From CAJCJE01 sp035948315 (lineage in GTDB: Bacteria; Actinomycetota; Actinomycetes; Mycobacteriales; Pseudonocardiaceae), in contig DASZJG010000043.1 of NCBI GenBank assembly GCA_035948315.1, positions 1 to 64,000 of the forward strand: a stretch of DNA of 64,000 nt. Direction: 5' to 3'. A program made the position numbers and the translations under genes. Below are positions 8,015 to 17,279 of this stretch, one piece after another (positions within the stretch are counted from its first letter, which is position 1; each line of letters begins with the position of its first letter). The notes under the pieces were generated by a model. The model saw nothing but the letters and a program-made list of their open reading frames with translations. It made no database searches and was not told the DNA's origin.

Positions 8015-10120
8015 CTAGCTCAGCTCCGCCGAGCGCAGCGCGCCGCTCTCGCCGACCATCCCTCGCTCGCGCAGCGCCAGGAACGCATCCACCACATCGG
8101 GATCGAACTGGCCGCCCCGGCCGGCGCGCAACTCGGCGCAGGCATGTTCCCGATCGAGCGCGGCCTGGAACGGCCGCTCGCTCGTCATCGCCGCCCACGC
8201 GTCGCACACCGCGACGATGCGCGCCTCGATCCTGATTCCGCCGCGTGCCAACCCTTCCGGGTAGCCCTTGCCGTCCCACCGCTCGTGGTGCTGCGCCACC
8301 GCGGTCGCCACGTCCGCGAGGCCGGGCACGGCCTTGATCAGCCGATGGCCGTGCTCGGTGTGCGCCCGCGCCAGCCGCCGCTCGGTCGTGGTCAGCACGC
8401 CCGGTTTGCGCCAGATCTCCTCGGCCACCAGCACCTTGCCGACGTCGCACAGTTCGCCGGCGAGTTCCGCGCGCCGCACGGTCGGCGCGTCCAGGCCGAG
8501 TTCGGTCGCGACCAGCCCGGCCCACCGACCGACCCGGGCACTGCGCCCGTTGGGCCGACCGTCGACCTGCCGGGCCAACTGGCGCAGGTAGCCCAGCATG
8601 CCGTCCGGGCCCGCGGGCACGCCGGGCTCGGCGACCAGCGGAATCCGTTCGGCCGCGCCGATGACGACCCGGTCACCGCCCTGCGTCTTGGCCGCGTAGA
8701 GCGCGCGGTCGGCGGCGGTGAGCAGTTCGTCGACGGTGGTGCCGTGCAGCGGAAAGCTCGCCGCGCCAAGGGAAACCGTGATCGCGATCCACACCTCGGG
8801 CAGCACCACGGTCGGCGCGTTCGCGATCCGGTCGCGCAGCCGCTCGGCGAGACCGGGCAGTTGGTTGGGTGAACCGGCCGAGGTGACGATCACGAACTCC
8901 TCGCCACCGTAGCGGGCCAGCAGATCGCCCCGCTCGACCGTCGCGCGCAGCCTGCGCGCGATCTCGCGCAACGCCCGATCGCCCGCCTGGTGGCCGTAAC
9001 GGTCGTTGATCGAGGTGAAGTTGTCGACGTCAACCACGAGTACACAGACCGAGCCGCCGGTCTTGGCCGCGCGAGCCAGTTCGGCCGGCAGTCGGGTTTC
9101 CACGTAGCGGCGGGTGCGCAGCCCGGTCAGCATGTCGGTGCTGGCGAGCCTGCGCTGGTCGACCAGCAGACCGGCGAGCCGGGCGATGGTGAAGACGCAC
9201 AGCGCGGCGCAGGCGGCGGCGATCACCGGAATGTCCTGTAGCGCGTGGAAGGCGTCCTGGATGATCAGCGTCGCGGGCGCGATCAGCGCGGCGGTGGTCA
9301 GCAACGCCAGCCTGCCCGGTCCGATTCGGACATCGGGCGGCGGCTTGCGCTGGTCGAGGGTGGCCATGGTCGGGTGCAGCGCGGCCGCGCCGAGCGTCAG
9401 GTTGGCGGCCAGCCAGACGCCGTCCAGGAAGTTGCCGGACTGGTAGGTGTTGAGCAGCTGCTGGATCACGTAGATGCTGTCCGCGCTCAGGATGGCCAGC
9501 AGGCTGGCGCTGAGCAGCAGGAAGGACATCGGCCGCGAACTGGGCGCCAGGATCAGCCGGAACGAGAACACCAGTAACACGAGATCAAGCACGGGGTAGG
9601 CGACCGACACCAGCCGGATCAGCAGCGGCTGGTCGATCCTGGCCAGCGGCCCGATCAGGTACAGCCAGGACAGCATGGTCGCGACTACGGTGAGCGCGGC
9701 GGCGTCGAGCAGGCCGGGCAGGTCCCGGCCCGGCGAGCGGAGCCGGATCAACAGGATCAGGCCGATCACGACCAGCGGGTAGTGCGCCAGGTAGAGCGGG
9801 TCGGCCAAGCTCGGGTACGCGTCGTTGCCGAGCAGGTCGTGCGCGACGTAGAAGGCGGTGTCGGCGGCGGCGTACACCGCCTGGCCGATGCCGAGCAGCA
9901 GCCACGGCAGTCGCAGTCGCCGTCTGGGCTGGTTGCGTCCGCAGCCGACGAACACCATGACGGCCGCGGACGCGCTCACCAGCAGGTAGAGCACGACACC
10001 GACCGCCGCGGGCGCGTGCGACGCGAGCGCGACGTAGTAACCCGCGACGACCAGGACACCGGCCACCAGGTAGCCCAGCCACACCCGATCGGCCGCCATG
10101 AGGCCACGCCGGGACACCAT
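8015..10120 (-). CDS. Membrane GGDEF diguanylate cyclase with degenerate HD-GYP domain
   Basis: A 701-residue protein: about eight or nine membrane helices in residues 15-320, a GGDEF domain (330-485) with intact GGEEF at 405-409, and a C-terminal HD-GYP-like domain (about 515-690). The latter keeps HHERWDGKGYP (611-621) and AVCDAW, but the HD dyad is CD (LCDVGK at 557-562) and the usual upstream His of the H.xRV motif is Gly (NGRSARV). It probably makes c-di-GMP; hydrolysis by the HD-GYP part is doubtful, and it may only bind. ATG at 10120; ATG 10099 is an alternative. Confidence 0.88.
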   Translation of the reverse strand: MVSRRGLMAADRVWLGYLVAGVLVVAGYYVALASHAPAAVGVVLYLLVSASAAVMVFVGCGRNQPRRRLRLPWLLLGIGQAVYAAADTAFYVAHDLLGNDAYPSLADPLYLAHYPLVVIGLILLIRLRSPGRDLPGLLDAAALTVVATMLSWLYLIGPLARIDQPLLIRLVSVAYPVLDLVLLVFSFRLILAPSSRPMSFLLLSASLLAILSADSIYVIQQLLNTYQSGNFLDGVWLAANLTLGAAALHPTMATLDQRKPPPDVRIGPGRLALLTTAALIAPATLIIQDAFHALQDIPVIAAACAALCVFTIARLAGLLVDQRRLASTDMLTGLRTRRYVETRLPAELARAAKTGGSVCVLVVDVDNFTSINDRYGHQAGDRALREIARRLRATVERGDLLARYGGEEFVIVTSAGSPNQLPGLAERLRDRIANAPTVVLPEVWIAITVSLGAASFPLHGTTVDELLTAADRALYAAKTQGGDRVVIGAAERIPLVAEPGVPAGPDGMLGYLRQLARQVDGRPNGRSARVGRWAGLVATELGLDAPTVRRAELAGELCDVGKVLVAEEIWRKPGVLTTTERRLARAHTEHGHRLIKAVPGLADVATAVAQHHERWDGKGYPEGLARGGIRIEARIVAVCDAWAAMTSERPFQAALDREHACAELRAGRGGQFDPDVVDAFLALRERGMVGESGALRSAELS

Positions 10121-10244
10121 CCAGCCCTCTCCCCTTGCTGCCAGTCCCCAGACCGGTTGGCGCCATTCTCCACGCCAACCGAACCCGCGAGCCAGCGCCG
10201 ATCCGAAAGGTCGGTAAAGCTGTGACCGAAATTCCGAACCCAGA

Positions 10245-10304
10245 TGTAAACCGTCGGTTCACAGTGCTACTCTTGTCCTGTAAACCACAGGTTCACAGGA
10301 CAAG
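10245..10304. promoter_or_regulatory. Twin operator and long palindrome upstream of orphan HTH gene
   Basis: Two copies of TGTAAACC-N3-GGTTCACA lie at 10245-10263 and 10279-10297, 34 bases apart. The second copy is the core of a 33-base inverted repeat (10272-10304) with 15-base arms and one mismatch. A possible -10, TACTCT (10268-10273), lies between the copies. The ribosome site AAGGGTGGAG and ATG 10314 follow. The layout suits tight repression, perhaps autoregulation. Confidence 0.7.
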
Positions 10305-10313
10305 GGTGGAGCG

Positions 10314-11057
10314 ATGGAGCGGCGGGTCGCCGAGACCGTTTTGGACAATCTGTCCGATGAGGACTACAACTGGCTACACGGAATAGCCCTGGGCACAACG
10401 GAACGGCTGGTCTCACTGCTCGCGGAGAGCACCGTACTGGACCCCACCGACTCCGACGCCAAACCGAGCGATCTCGACGACGAACCCGAACACCGCATCG
10501 CGACCCTGCGCAGAGTGAAGGCTGCCCAGGTGGCCGGTGCGCTGCTCGCGGAGGTCGTCGGCGAGTTCACCGCGGGCGAGGCGGCCACCGCCGTCTGGCT
10601 GGGCGCGAGCCTGGCCGATCTCGGTTCGGCCAGCGGCAGCACCCGGCAGGCCGCGCGCAAGCGCTGGCCGGATCTCGGCCTGATCTACCGCACCCGGCGC
10701 TGGCTCTACGGCTATCGCGAGGACATCCTGCACTTCGCAATGACGCTGGTCTCGGCACGGGAGGGCGTCTGGCCCAAGTCCGACGTCACCCCGGCCACGC
10801 TGAACGAGGCCTACGACGCGCTGACCAATGCCTATGGCAAGGTGCTCGAGGACTTCGAATCCGGCTCGGCCGTGCTGTCGAACCCGACCAAGAACGTGCC
10901 GACCGTACGATGGCAGCGGCTCGGCGAGTTGGTGAACCGGCACATCCGCAACGTTGTCGCGGTGAGCACCCCGAACAGCGACGAGTCGGACTACGCGTTG
11001 TCCGGCGCGATCGGCGTGCTGGCCCACTACGACTCGGTGACCGCATCACAGTCGTAG
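10314..11057 (+). CDS. Uncharacterised HTH-like DNA-binding protein candidate
   Basis: A 247-residue protein that I cannot place in a named family. Residues ~94-120 (WLGASLADLGSASGSTRQAARKRW) look like a helix-turn-helix of the sigma-like or winged type common in actinobacterial proteins. The N terminus is acidic and the C-terminal half is helical without membrane segments. It is a single gene, ending 10 bases from the convergent GntR gene, with the strongest palindromes in the window at its own promoter. Autoregulation is inferred from that placement; its targets are unknown. Confidence 0.75.
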   Translation: MERRVAETVLDNLSDEDYNWLHGIALGTTERLVSLLAESTVLDPTDSDAKPSDLDDEPEHRIATLRRVKAAQVAGALLAEVVGEFTAGEAATAVWLGASLADLGSASGSTRQAARKRWPDLGLIYRTRRWLYGYREDILHFAMTLVSAREGVWPKSDVTPATLNEAYDALTNAYGKVLEDFESGSAVLSNPTKNVPTVRWQRLGELVNRHIRNVVAVSTPNSDESDYALSGAIGVLAHYDSVTASQS

Positions 11058-11067
11058 CGCGCGATGA

Positions 11068-11736
11068 TCAGGTCGCCGGCTGGGTGGCGATCGCGCTCAG
11101 GATGCGGTCGAGAAAGCCCTGGATGTGCTGCCGGACAAGGTTGGCCGCGCCCTCGGCGTCGCCCGCGTCGGCGGCCGCGAGTACGGCGGCGTGCTCGCCG
11201 TACTCCTGGGTCCAACTCGGCGAGTTCTGCCAGCCGACCACGCTGATCAGCGCGGAGCGGTCGCGCAGGTCGTCGAGCACGCTGATCAGCAGCGGGTTGC
11301 CGCAGCCCTTGTACAGCGCCTGATGGAAGGTGCGGTTGACCAGGCTGAGCTGGCCCTTCGCGCCGCTGTCCACCGCGGTCCTTGCCGCGTCCAACGCCTC
11401 GCGCGCCTCGGCGAGCAGTGCCTTGTCGCCGGCCAGCACGGAGCGGCGCACCGCTTCGGGTTCGAGCAGCATGCGCACGTCGTAGACGTCCTTGGCCAAG
11501 CCCTGGTCGACCACGCGCACGGACGCGCCCTTGTACGGGTTGAAGGTGACCAGCCCGGAGCCGGACAGCAACTTGAGCGCCTCCCGCACGGGCGTCTTGG
11601 AGACGCCGAGCCGCTGCGCGAGTTCCATCTCCACCAGCGGTTGGCCGGGCAATAACTCCCTGGTCAGGATGGCCCTGCGGATCTCCTCAAGCACCAGTTC
11701 GGTGCGAGATGCCGGCAGACGCAGCATTTCAGGCAT
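11068..11736 (-). CDS. GntR/FadR-family regulator (sugar-acid operon)
   Basis: A 222-residue FCD-type GntR regulator. The wHTH (residues ~8-72) has LLPGQPLVEMELAQRLGVSKTPVREALKLLSGSGLV; the C-terminal FCD domain carries LEPEAVRRS, NRTFHQALYKGC and EHAAVLAA with the metal/ligand His positions. ATG 11736 has GGGAG upstream and is preferred over upstream in-frame GTG. It faces the MFS-aldolase-dehydratase operon, and AT-rich palindromes in the gap are its likely operators. The ligand is probably a sugar acid. Confidence 0.9.
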   Translation of the reverse strand: MPEMLRLPASRTELVLEEIRRAILTRELLPGQPLVEMELAQRLGVSKTPVREALKLLSGSGLVTFNPYKGASVRVVDQGLAKDVYDVRMLLEPEAVRRSVLAGDKALLAEAREALDAARTAVDSGAKGQLSLVNRTFHQALYKGCGNPLLISVLDDLRDRSALISVVGWQNSPSWTQEYGEHAAVLAAADAGDAEGAANLVRQHIQGFLDRILSAIATQPAT

Positions 11737-11830
11737 GATCTTCTCCCGGCCATCGAGCGATGCCTTCACGGTACGGGCTCCGGAGCTTGCACCGCGCGTC
11801 ACCGGCTACTCCACACAGCCCAGCGCGCCG

Positions 11831-11980
11831 AGATCTCATATATCAGATCTTACGCACGGATCGTTGCAGACGGCAACTGATTGTTACTGATCTCTCCGTG
11901 AACAAGTTGTGACCTGGGCTGTTCCGCATCGACCGCGCTTGCCCGTTGACTCGATGTAACACTGAGGCAATCATATATGA
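11831..11980. promoter_or_regulatory. GntR operators in the 363-bp divergent gap (11737-12099)
   Basis: Two AT-rich sites stand out. AGATCTCATATATCAGATCT (11831-11850) is a 20-base palindrome with one mismatched pair, and TCATATATGA (11971-11980) is perfect; both share the TCATATAT core. TTGACT at 11946-11951 may be a -35 for the MFS operon, which would put the second site at the -10. The rest of the gap shows no gene. Confidence 0.6.
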
Positions 11981-12099
11981 GACGCCATACGCGAGATACA
12001 CCATACTGAGGCGGCGCGCGGCGTTGCCGGATACGAGAGAACAACGGACCACCGCCTGCTTGCCCAACGAGGTTCAAGCATGAGAAACGAGGCGACAGC

Positions 12100-13479
12100 G
12101 TGACGCAGTCATCCGAGCGCGTACCGGCGCGGCGTGCTACCGGCAAAGGCACGTTATATTTCTTCGGCGCCCTTGGCGGCATCCTCTTCGGCTACGACCT
12201 CGGGGTGATCTCCGGCGTCCTGCTGTTCATCAAGACCAAGTCCGTCTTCGACCTCGGCTCGGTCGGCCAGGGCGTGGTGGGCGGGTGTCTCGCCGCGGGC
12301 GCGATCATCGGTGCGGCCATCGCGGGCCGGCTGACCGACCGGCCGGGCAGGCGCCGCACGATCATGATCGGCGCCACGATCTTCGCCATCGGCACCATCG
12401 GCTGCACGTTCTCACCGAACGCGACCATGTTCGTGATCTCCCGCTTCATCGTGGGTGTCGCGGTCGGGGCCACCTCCGCGACCGTGCCCACCTACCTGTC
12501 CGAACTGGCCCCGAGCCGGGTGCGCGGCGCGCTGTCCTCGCTGAACCAGCTGATGATCGTCTCCGGCATCCTGATCGCCTACGTGGTGGACTGGGCGTTT
12601 CAGGGTTCGGCCAACTGGCGCGCCATGATCGCCATCGGCATCATCCCGGCCGCCGTGCTGCTGTTCGGCATGACGCTGCTGCCCGAGACGCCGCGCTGGC
12701 TGATCAAGCAGGGCCGCGAGGACGAGGCCCGCACGGTGATCCACTCCGCCCAGGGCGAGGTGGACATCGACGCCGAGGTGACCGGCATCCGCGAGGTCAT
12801 CCGGCTCGACGGCAACCAGGGCAGCCTCAAGGACCTGTTCGCCAAGTGGGTGCGGCCGATGCTGGTGGTCGCCCTGATCCTGGCCGTGGGCCAGCAGTTC
12901 TCCGGTGTCAACGCGATCAACCTGTACGCGCCGACCATTTTCAAGAACCTGGGGGTCGGCACGTCCGCTTCGCTGCTCGCCTCGATCGTGCTGGGCGTGG
13001 TCAAGGTCGCCTTCACCGCGTGGGTGATCTTCATGGTCGACCGGTGGGGTCGCAAGCCGCTGCTGCTGCTGGGCAACGTGCTGATGTCCGCGACGCTGAT
13101 CCTGCTCGGCATCGCGGTGACCGTCATCCACAGCCCGTCCGGTGCCGCGATCAGCACCATCGTGCTGCTGATCATCTACCTCGCCGGCTACGAACTCGGC
13201 TGGGGCGCGGTGGTCTGGGTGATGATGTCCGAGGTGTTCCCGCTGAAGGTGCGCGGGGTCGGCATGGGCGCCGGCAGTGTCGTGCTGTGGGCCGCGACGT
13301 TCACCATCACCTTCGTGTTCCCGGTGATGGACAACAGCCTCGGCCTTGCGAACTCGGCGTACATCTTCGCCGGTATCGGCATCGTGCTGTTCCTGCTGGT
13401 CGCCAAGTTCGTCCCGGAGACCAAGGGCCGCAGCCTCGAGCAGATCGAGTTGGACCTGCGTGACCGAGTCAAGGTCTGA
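12100..13479 (+). CDS. MFS sugar porter family transporter
   Basis: A 459-residue, 12-helix transporter of the sugar porter family. Signatures are GGILFGYDLGVISG in helix 1, GRLTDRPGRRR in the 2-3 loop, LLPETPRWL before the central loop, GQQFSGVNAINLYAP in helix 7, DRWGRKPLLL, and the C-terminal PETKGRSLEQIE. It likely imports a sugar or sugar acid by proton symport for the two enzymes that follow. The start is GTG 12100 with AGGCG upstream. The aldolase gene follows after 25 bases. Confidence 0.93.
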   Translation: MTQSSERVPARRATGKGTLYFFGALGGILFGYDLGVISGVLLFIKTKSVFDLGSVGQGVVGGCLAAGAIIGAAIAGRLTDRPGRRRTIMIGATIFAIGTIGCTFSPNATMFVISRFIVGVAVGATSATVPTYLSELAPSRVRGALSSLNQLMIVSGILIAYVVDWAFQGSANWRAMIAIGIIPAAVLLFGMTLLPETPRWLIKQGREDEARTVIHSAQGEVDIDAEVTGIREVIRLDGNQGSLKDLFAKWVRPMLVVALILAVGQQFSGVNAINLYAPTIFKNLGVGTSASLLASIVLGVVKVAFTAWVIFMVDRWGRKPLLLLGNVLMSATLILLGIAVTVIHSPSGAAISTIVLLIIYLAGYELGWGAVVWVMMSEVFPLKVRGVGMGAGSVVLWAATFTITFVFPVMDNSLGLANSAYIFAGIGIVLFLLVAKFVPETKGRSLEQIELDLRDRVKV

Positions 13480-13504
13480 CCAAGACCGAATCCGATAGGA
13501 AGCA

Positions 13505-14416
13505 ATGAATTTCCAGGCGCTGAGGGACAAGCTGTCGAGCGTGGTGGCCATTCCGGTCACCCCGTTCGACAGCGAGGGGAAGTTGGCCGAGCCGGCGTAC
13601 CGCAAGGTGGTGCGCCGGCTCGTCGACGGTGGGATCGAGGTGATCACGCCCAACGGGAACACCGGCGAGTTCTACGCGCTGGCCACCGAGGAGTGTGGTC
13701 GCGCGGTTGACATCACCGTTGAGGAAGTAAACGGCGCGGCCACAGTGCTGGTCGGGGTCGGCCACTCGGTGCCGGACGCGATCGCCGCGGCGCGGCACGC
13801 GCGGGACGCGGGCGCCGAGGCGATCATGATCCACCAGCCGGTGCACCCGTACGTGTCGCAGGCCGGCTGGGTGGACTACCACCGCGAGATCGCGAATGCC
13901 GTGCCGGAGCTGGGTGTGGTGCTCTACGTGCGGAATCCTCGCATCGAGGGCAGCTACCTCGCCGCGCTCGGCGAGGCCGCGCCCAATGTCATCGGGGTGA
14001 AGTACGCGGTGCCCGATCCGGTCCGGTTCGGCACGGTCGCGCAGGACGCGGGCGGGTCGCGGTTCGTCTGGATCGCCGGGCTCGCCGAGTTGTCAGCACC
14101 CGGCTACTGGGCGCTCGGGGCCACCGGGTTCACATCCGGCCTCGCCAATGTGGACCCCGGGTTGTCACTGGAGATGCTGCGCGCGCTGCGGGACAACGAC
14201 TATCCGGCCGCGCAGCGGGTGTGGCAGCGGATCCGGCCGTTCGAGCAGCTGCGCGCGACGGGCGAGTCCGAGAACAACGTGAGTGTGGTCAAGGAAGCTC
14301 TGGCCCAACTCGGCCTGTGCCGCCGCGACGTCCGGCCACCGTGCCGGGTGCTCGACGACCAGGGCCGCGCGGAGGTTACCCGCATGCTCGCCGAATGGGG
14401 CATGTTGGGCGGATGA
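13505..14416 (+). CDS. DapA-family (DHDPS/NAL) aldolase or dehydratase for a keto-deoxy sugar acid
   Basis: A 303-residue class I aldolase-fold enzyme. The Schiff-base Lys is in NVIGVKYAVPD (about residue 164), the catalytic Tyr in GVVLYVRNP (about 140), and the GTTGE-type loop reads PNGNTGEFYAL. With a sugar porter before it and a sugar-acid dehydratase overlapping it, a 2-keto-3-deoxy sugar acid is the likely substrate. Whether it cleaves (aldolase) or dehydrates (as in 5-dehydro-4-deoxyglucarate or KDA dehydratases) cannot be settled here. Confidence 0.88.
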   Translation: MNFQALRDKLSSVVAIPVTPFDSEGKLAEPAYRKVVRRLVDGGIEVITPNGNTGEFYALATEECGRAVDITVEEVNGAATVLVGVGHSVPDAIAAARHARDAGAEAIMIHQPVHPYVSQAGWVDYHREIANAVPELGVVLYVRNPRIEGSYLAALGEAAPNVIGVKYAVPDPVRFGTVAQDAGGSRFVWIAGLAELSAPGYWALGATGFTSGLANVDPGLSLEMLRALRDNDYPAAQRVWQRIRPFEQLRATGESENNVSVVKEALAQLGLCRRDVRPPCRVLDDQGRAEVTRMLAEWGMLGG

Positions 14417-16137
14417 AGCAACCCGAGGACCTGCGCAGTTTCCGTTGGTACGGCGGGGACGACCTGCGCAGTTTCAGCCATCGCACGCGTACCCGCCAGC
14501 TCGGGCTGGATCCCGAGGAGCATCTGGGCAAGCCGGTGATCGGCATCCTGAACACGTGGAGCGACATCAACCCGTGTCACATGCACCTGCGCGAACGGGC
14601 CGAGCAGGTCAAGCGGGGCGTGTGGGAGGCGGGCGGGTACCCGCTGGAGTTCCCCGTCGCGACCTTGTCTGAAACGTTTCAGAAACCGACTCCGATGCTG
14701 TACCGCAACCTGCTCGCCATGGAGACCGAGGAGGTGCTGCGGTCGTACCCGATCGACGGCGCGATCCTCATGGGCGGCTGCGACAAGACCACCCCGGCGC
14801 TGCTGATGGGCGCGGCGAGCGCGGACCTGCCGGCGATCTTCGTGCCGGCGGGTCCGATGCTGCGCGGCCACTGGCGCGGCGAGACGCTGGGCAGCGGCAC
14901 CGACATGTGGAAGTACTGGGACGACCGGCGCGCCGGCCTGATCGGCGACACAGAACTGGGCGAACTCGAACGGGGCCTGGCCCGCTCCCCCGGCACCTGC
15001 ATGACCATGGGCACCGCGTCGACCATGACCTCAGCCGCCGAGGTGCTCGGCCTGTGCCTGCCCGGCGCGGCCGCGATCCCGGCCGTCGACTCCGCGCACT
15101 ACCGGATGGCGTCGGCCGCCGGGCGCAAGGTCGTCGAGCTGGTCTGGGCCGATGTCAGGGTGTCGAGCGTGCTCAGCAAGGACGCGTACACCGACGCGAT
15201 CGCGACCGTGCTCGCGCTGGGCGGGTCGACCAACGCGCTGATCCACCTGATCGCCATGGCCGGCCGCAGCCAGATCCCGTTGGACCTCGGCGATTTCGAC
15301 CGCATCGCGCGGGATGTGCCGGTGCTGGCCAACATCCGGCCGGGCGGCGCCTACCTGATGGAGGACTTCTACTACGCGGGCGGCCTGCCGGGCCTGCTGT
15401 CCCGGTTGGACCAGATCGGCGTGCTGCACACCGACCGGCCGACCGTCACCGGCCGCACGCTCGCCGAGAACATCGACGGCGCCCTGGTGCACAACGACGA
15501 CGTGATCCGGCCGGTTGACAACCCCGTGGCCACAGAGGGCGGGGTGGCTGTGTTGCGTGGCAACCTGGCACCCGATGGCGCGGTCATCAAGCACATCGCC
15601 GCCGAGCCAAACCTGTTGCGGCACACCGGTCCCGCCGCCGTGTTCGACAGCTACCCGGACATCAAGGCGCGCATCAACGATCCGGACCTGCCGATCACGC
15701 CCGACTCGGTGTTGGTGCTGCGCAACGCCGGCCCGCTCGGCGGGCCGGGCATGCCCGAGTACGGCATGCTGCCCATCCCGGACCGGCTGCTCGCGCAGGG
15801 CGTGCGCGACATGGTGCGGATCTCCGACGCCCGGATGAGCGGGACGAGCTACGGCGCGTGCGTGCTGCACATCGCGCCGGAGTCGTTCGTGGGCGGCCCG
15901 CTCGCGTTCGTCCGGGACGGCGACCTGATCACCCTGGACGTGCCGGCGCGAACGCTGCGGCTGGAGGTCTCCGACGCAGAACTCGCCGAGCGGCGGGCGG
16001 CGTGGGTCGCGCCGGAACCGAGGTTCGAGCGCGGCTACGGCGCCCTGTACTCCGCGCACATCACCCAGGCCGACCAGGGCTGCGACTTCGACTTCCTGGC
16101 CAGGCCCGGCAACAACCCGGAGCCGAACCCACGCTGA
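14413..16137 (+). CDS. IlvD/Edd-family sugar-acid dehydratase (arabinonate/xylonate type)
   Basis: A 574-residue Fe-S dehydratase. The cluster and active-site motifs are SDINPCHMHLRERAEQVK (about residues 47-65), ILMGGCDKTTPALLMGA and SPGTCMTMGTASTM, followed by LALGGSTNALIHL. Length and motifs fit the L-arabinonate/D-xylonate dehydratase branch rather than 6-phosphogluconate dehydratase. It yields the 2-keto-3-deoxy acid used by the preceding DapA-type enzyme. ATG 14413 overlaps that gene's stop by ATGA, confirming translational coupling. Confidence 0.92.
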   Translation: MKQPEDLRSFRWYGGDDLRSFSHRTRTRQLGLDPEEHLGKPVIGILNTWSDINPCHMHLRERAEQVKRGVWEAGGYPLEFPVATLSETFQKPTPMLYRNLLAMETEEVLRSYPIDGAILMGGCDKTTPALLMGAASADLPAIFVPAGPMLRGHWRGETLGSGTDMWKYWDDRRAGLIGDTELGELERGLARSPGTCMTMGTASTMTSAAEVLGLCLPGAAAIPAVDSAHYRMASAAGRKVVELVWADVRVSSVLSKDAYTDAIATVLALGGSTNALIHLIAMAGRSQIPLDLGDFDRIARDVPVLANIRPGGAYLMEDFYYAGGLPGLLSRLDQIGVLHTDRPTVTGRTLAENIDGALVHNDDVIRPVDNPVATEGGVAVLRGNLAPDGAVIKHIAAEPNLLRHTGPAAVFDSYPDIKARINDPDLPITPDSVLVLRNAGPLGGPGMPEYGMLPIPDRLLAQGVRDMVRISDARMSGTSYGACVLHIAPESFVGGPLAFVRDGDLITLDVPARTLRLEVSDAELAERRAAWVAPEPRFERGYGALYSAHITQADQGCDFDFLARPGNNPEPNPR

Positions 16138-16145
16138 CTCTCCCA

Positions 16146-16182
16146 TTGACAACATGTTGCCAACATGACAAGCTGTTGTCAT
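16146..16182. promoter_or_regulatory. MarR-type operators over the promoter of the PfpI-marR pair
   Basis: TTGACAACATGTTGCCAA (16146-16163) is a palindrome with one mismatched pair and contains a perfect -35 TTGACA. ATGACAA-GCTG-TTGTCAT (16165-16182) is a perfect 7+4+7 repeat that runs into the ATG at 16181. The two sites share the TGACAA half-site. Binding by the downstream MarR is inferred. Confidence 0.65.
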
Positions 16183-16798
16183 GACTGAGGCAACGGTTCA
16201 TCTCGCCGTGTACGACACGTTCTCCGACTGGGAGGTCGGGCACGTCACCGCGCACATCAACAACCCGCTCTGGCACCGGACACCGGGACGGTTCGGGGTG
16301 CGGACGGTCAGCGCCGGCACCGAGCCGGTCACCAGCATGGGCGGCCTGCGCGTCGCGCCGGACGTGACCCTGGCCGACCTGCGGCCCTCGGACAGCGCCA
16401 TGTTGATCCTGCCAGGCAGCAACATCTTCGCCACCGAGGCGTTCACGCCGTTCGTCGCCAAGGCACGCGAGTTCCTGGACGCCGGCGTGCCGGTGGCGGC
16501 GATCTGCGGCGCGACCGGCGCCCTCGCCACGGCCGGACTGCTCGACAACCGGCCGCACACCAGCAACGCGGTCGAGTTCCTGGTCGGACTGGGCTACGCG
16601 GGCAAGGACTTCTACCGCGACGAGCCTGCGGTGACCGACGGCGACCTGATCACCGCGTCCGGCGTGACACCGGTCGAGTTCGCCAGGGCGATCATGGCGC
16701 GGCTGGACGTGTACGAGCCGGACGTGCTGGCGTCCTGGTACAAGCTGTACGGCCAGCACGACCCGGCCGGGTTCATGGAGTTGGCGGCCGTGCGGTGA
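16181..16798 (+). CDS. DJ-1/PfpI-family protein
   Basis: A 205-residue DJ-1/PfpI-fold protein. The nucleophile-elbow Cys is in VAAICGATGALA (about residue 109), and LILPGSNIF supplies the conserved Gly region. Such proteins include amidases, isocyanide hydratases and stress enzymes; the specific reaction cannot be told. The start ATG sits at the edge of a palindromic operator, and the stop overlaps a MarR gene by GTGA, so both are one MarR-controlled unit. Confidence 0.88.
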   Translation: MTEATVHLAVYDTFSDWEVGHVTAHINNPLWHRTPGRFGVRTVSAGTEPVTSMGGLRVAPDVTLADLRPSDSAMLILPGSNIFATEAFTPFVAKAREFLDAGVPVAAICGATGALATAGLLDNRPHTSNAVEFLVGLGYAGKDFYRDEPAVTDGDLITASGVTPVEFARAIMARLDVYEPDVLASWYKLYGQHDPAGFMELAAVR

Positions 16799-17235
16799 GT
16801 CGGCGGGAACAGGAACTGCTCAGCTCGGCCGCGCTGATCGTGTTCCGGCTCAACGGGCAGTTCCTTGACCTGGCCGAGCAACTGGCTCGACCGGCCGGCA
16901 TCACTGCGGCCTGGTGGCAGGTGCTCGGCGCGGTCATCGACGGGCCGCTGACCGTGTCGGACATCGGGCGCAGCATGGGCATCAGCCGACAGGCCGTGCA
17001 GCGCATCGCGGACCTGTTGGTGGGCAAGGGACTGGCCGAGTACCACGACAACCCGGCGCACCGGCGCGCGAAGCTGGTCGCGCTGACCGACGCGGGCCGG
17101 GCGGCCAACGCCGCGATCAGTCCGCAACACGCCCAGGCGGCCGCGCGACTGGTGTCGGCGATGGGCGCCGAGGAGTTGGCGAACGCCGTCGCGGCGATGA
17201 CCAAGCTGTCCGAGGTGCTCGATTCCCTGGCCTAG
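16795..17235 (+). CDS. MarR-family regulator
   Basis: A 146-residue MarR protein: dimerisation helix around residues 8-30, recognition region TVSDIGRSMGISRQAVQRIADLLVGKGL (about 60-87), and the wing PAHRRAKLVALTDAGR. GTG 16795 overlaps the PfpI stop. It is probably the autorepressor acting on the palindromes at 16146-16182. Confidence 0.9.
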   Translation: MSRREQELLSSAALIVFRLNGQFLDLAEQLARPAGITAAWWQVLGAVIDGPLTVSDIGRSMGISRQAVQRIADLLVGKGLAEYHDNPAHRRAKLVALTDAGRAANAAISPQHAQAAARLVSAMGAEELANAVAAMTKLSEVLDSLA

Positions 17236-17279
17236 CCTGACACGATCGGCCATCTGCTGGTCGCATGTGGACGGCGCGA

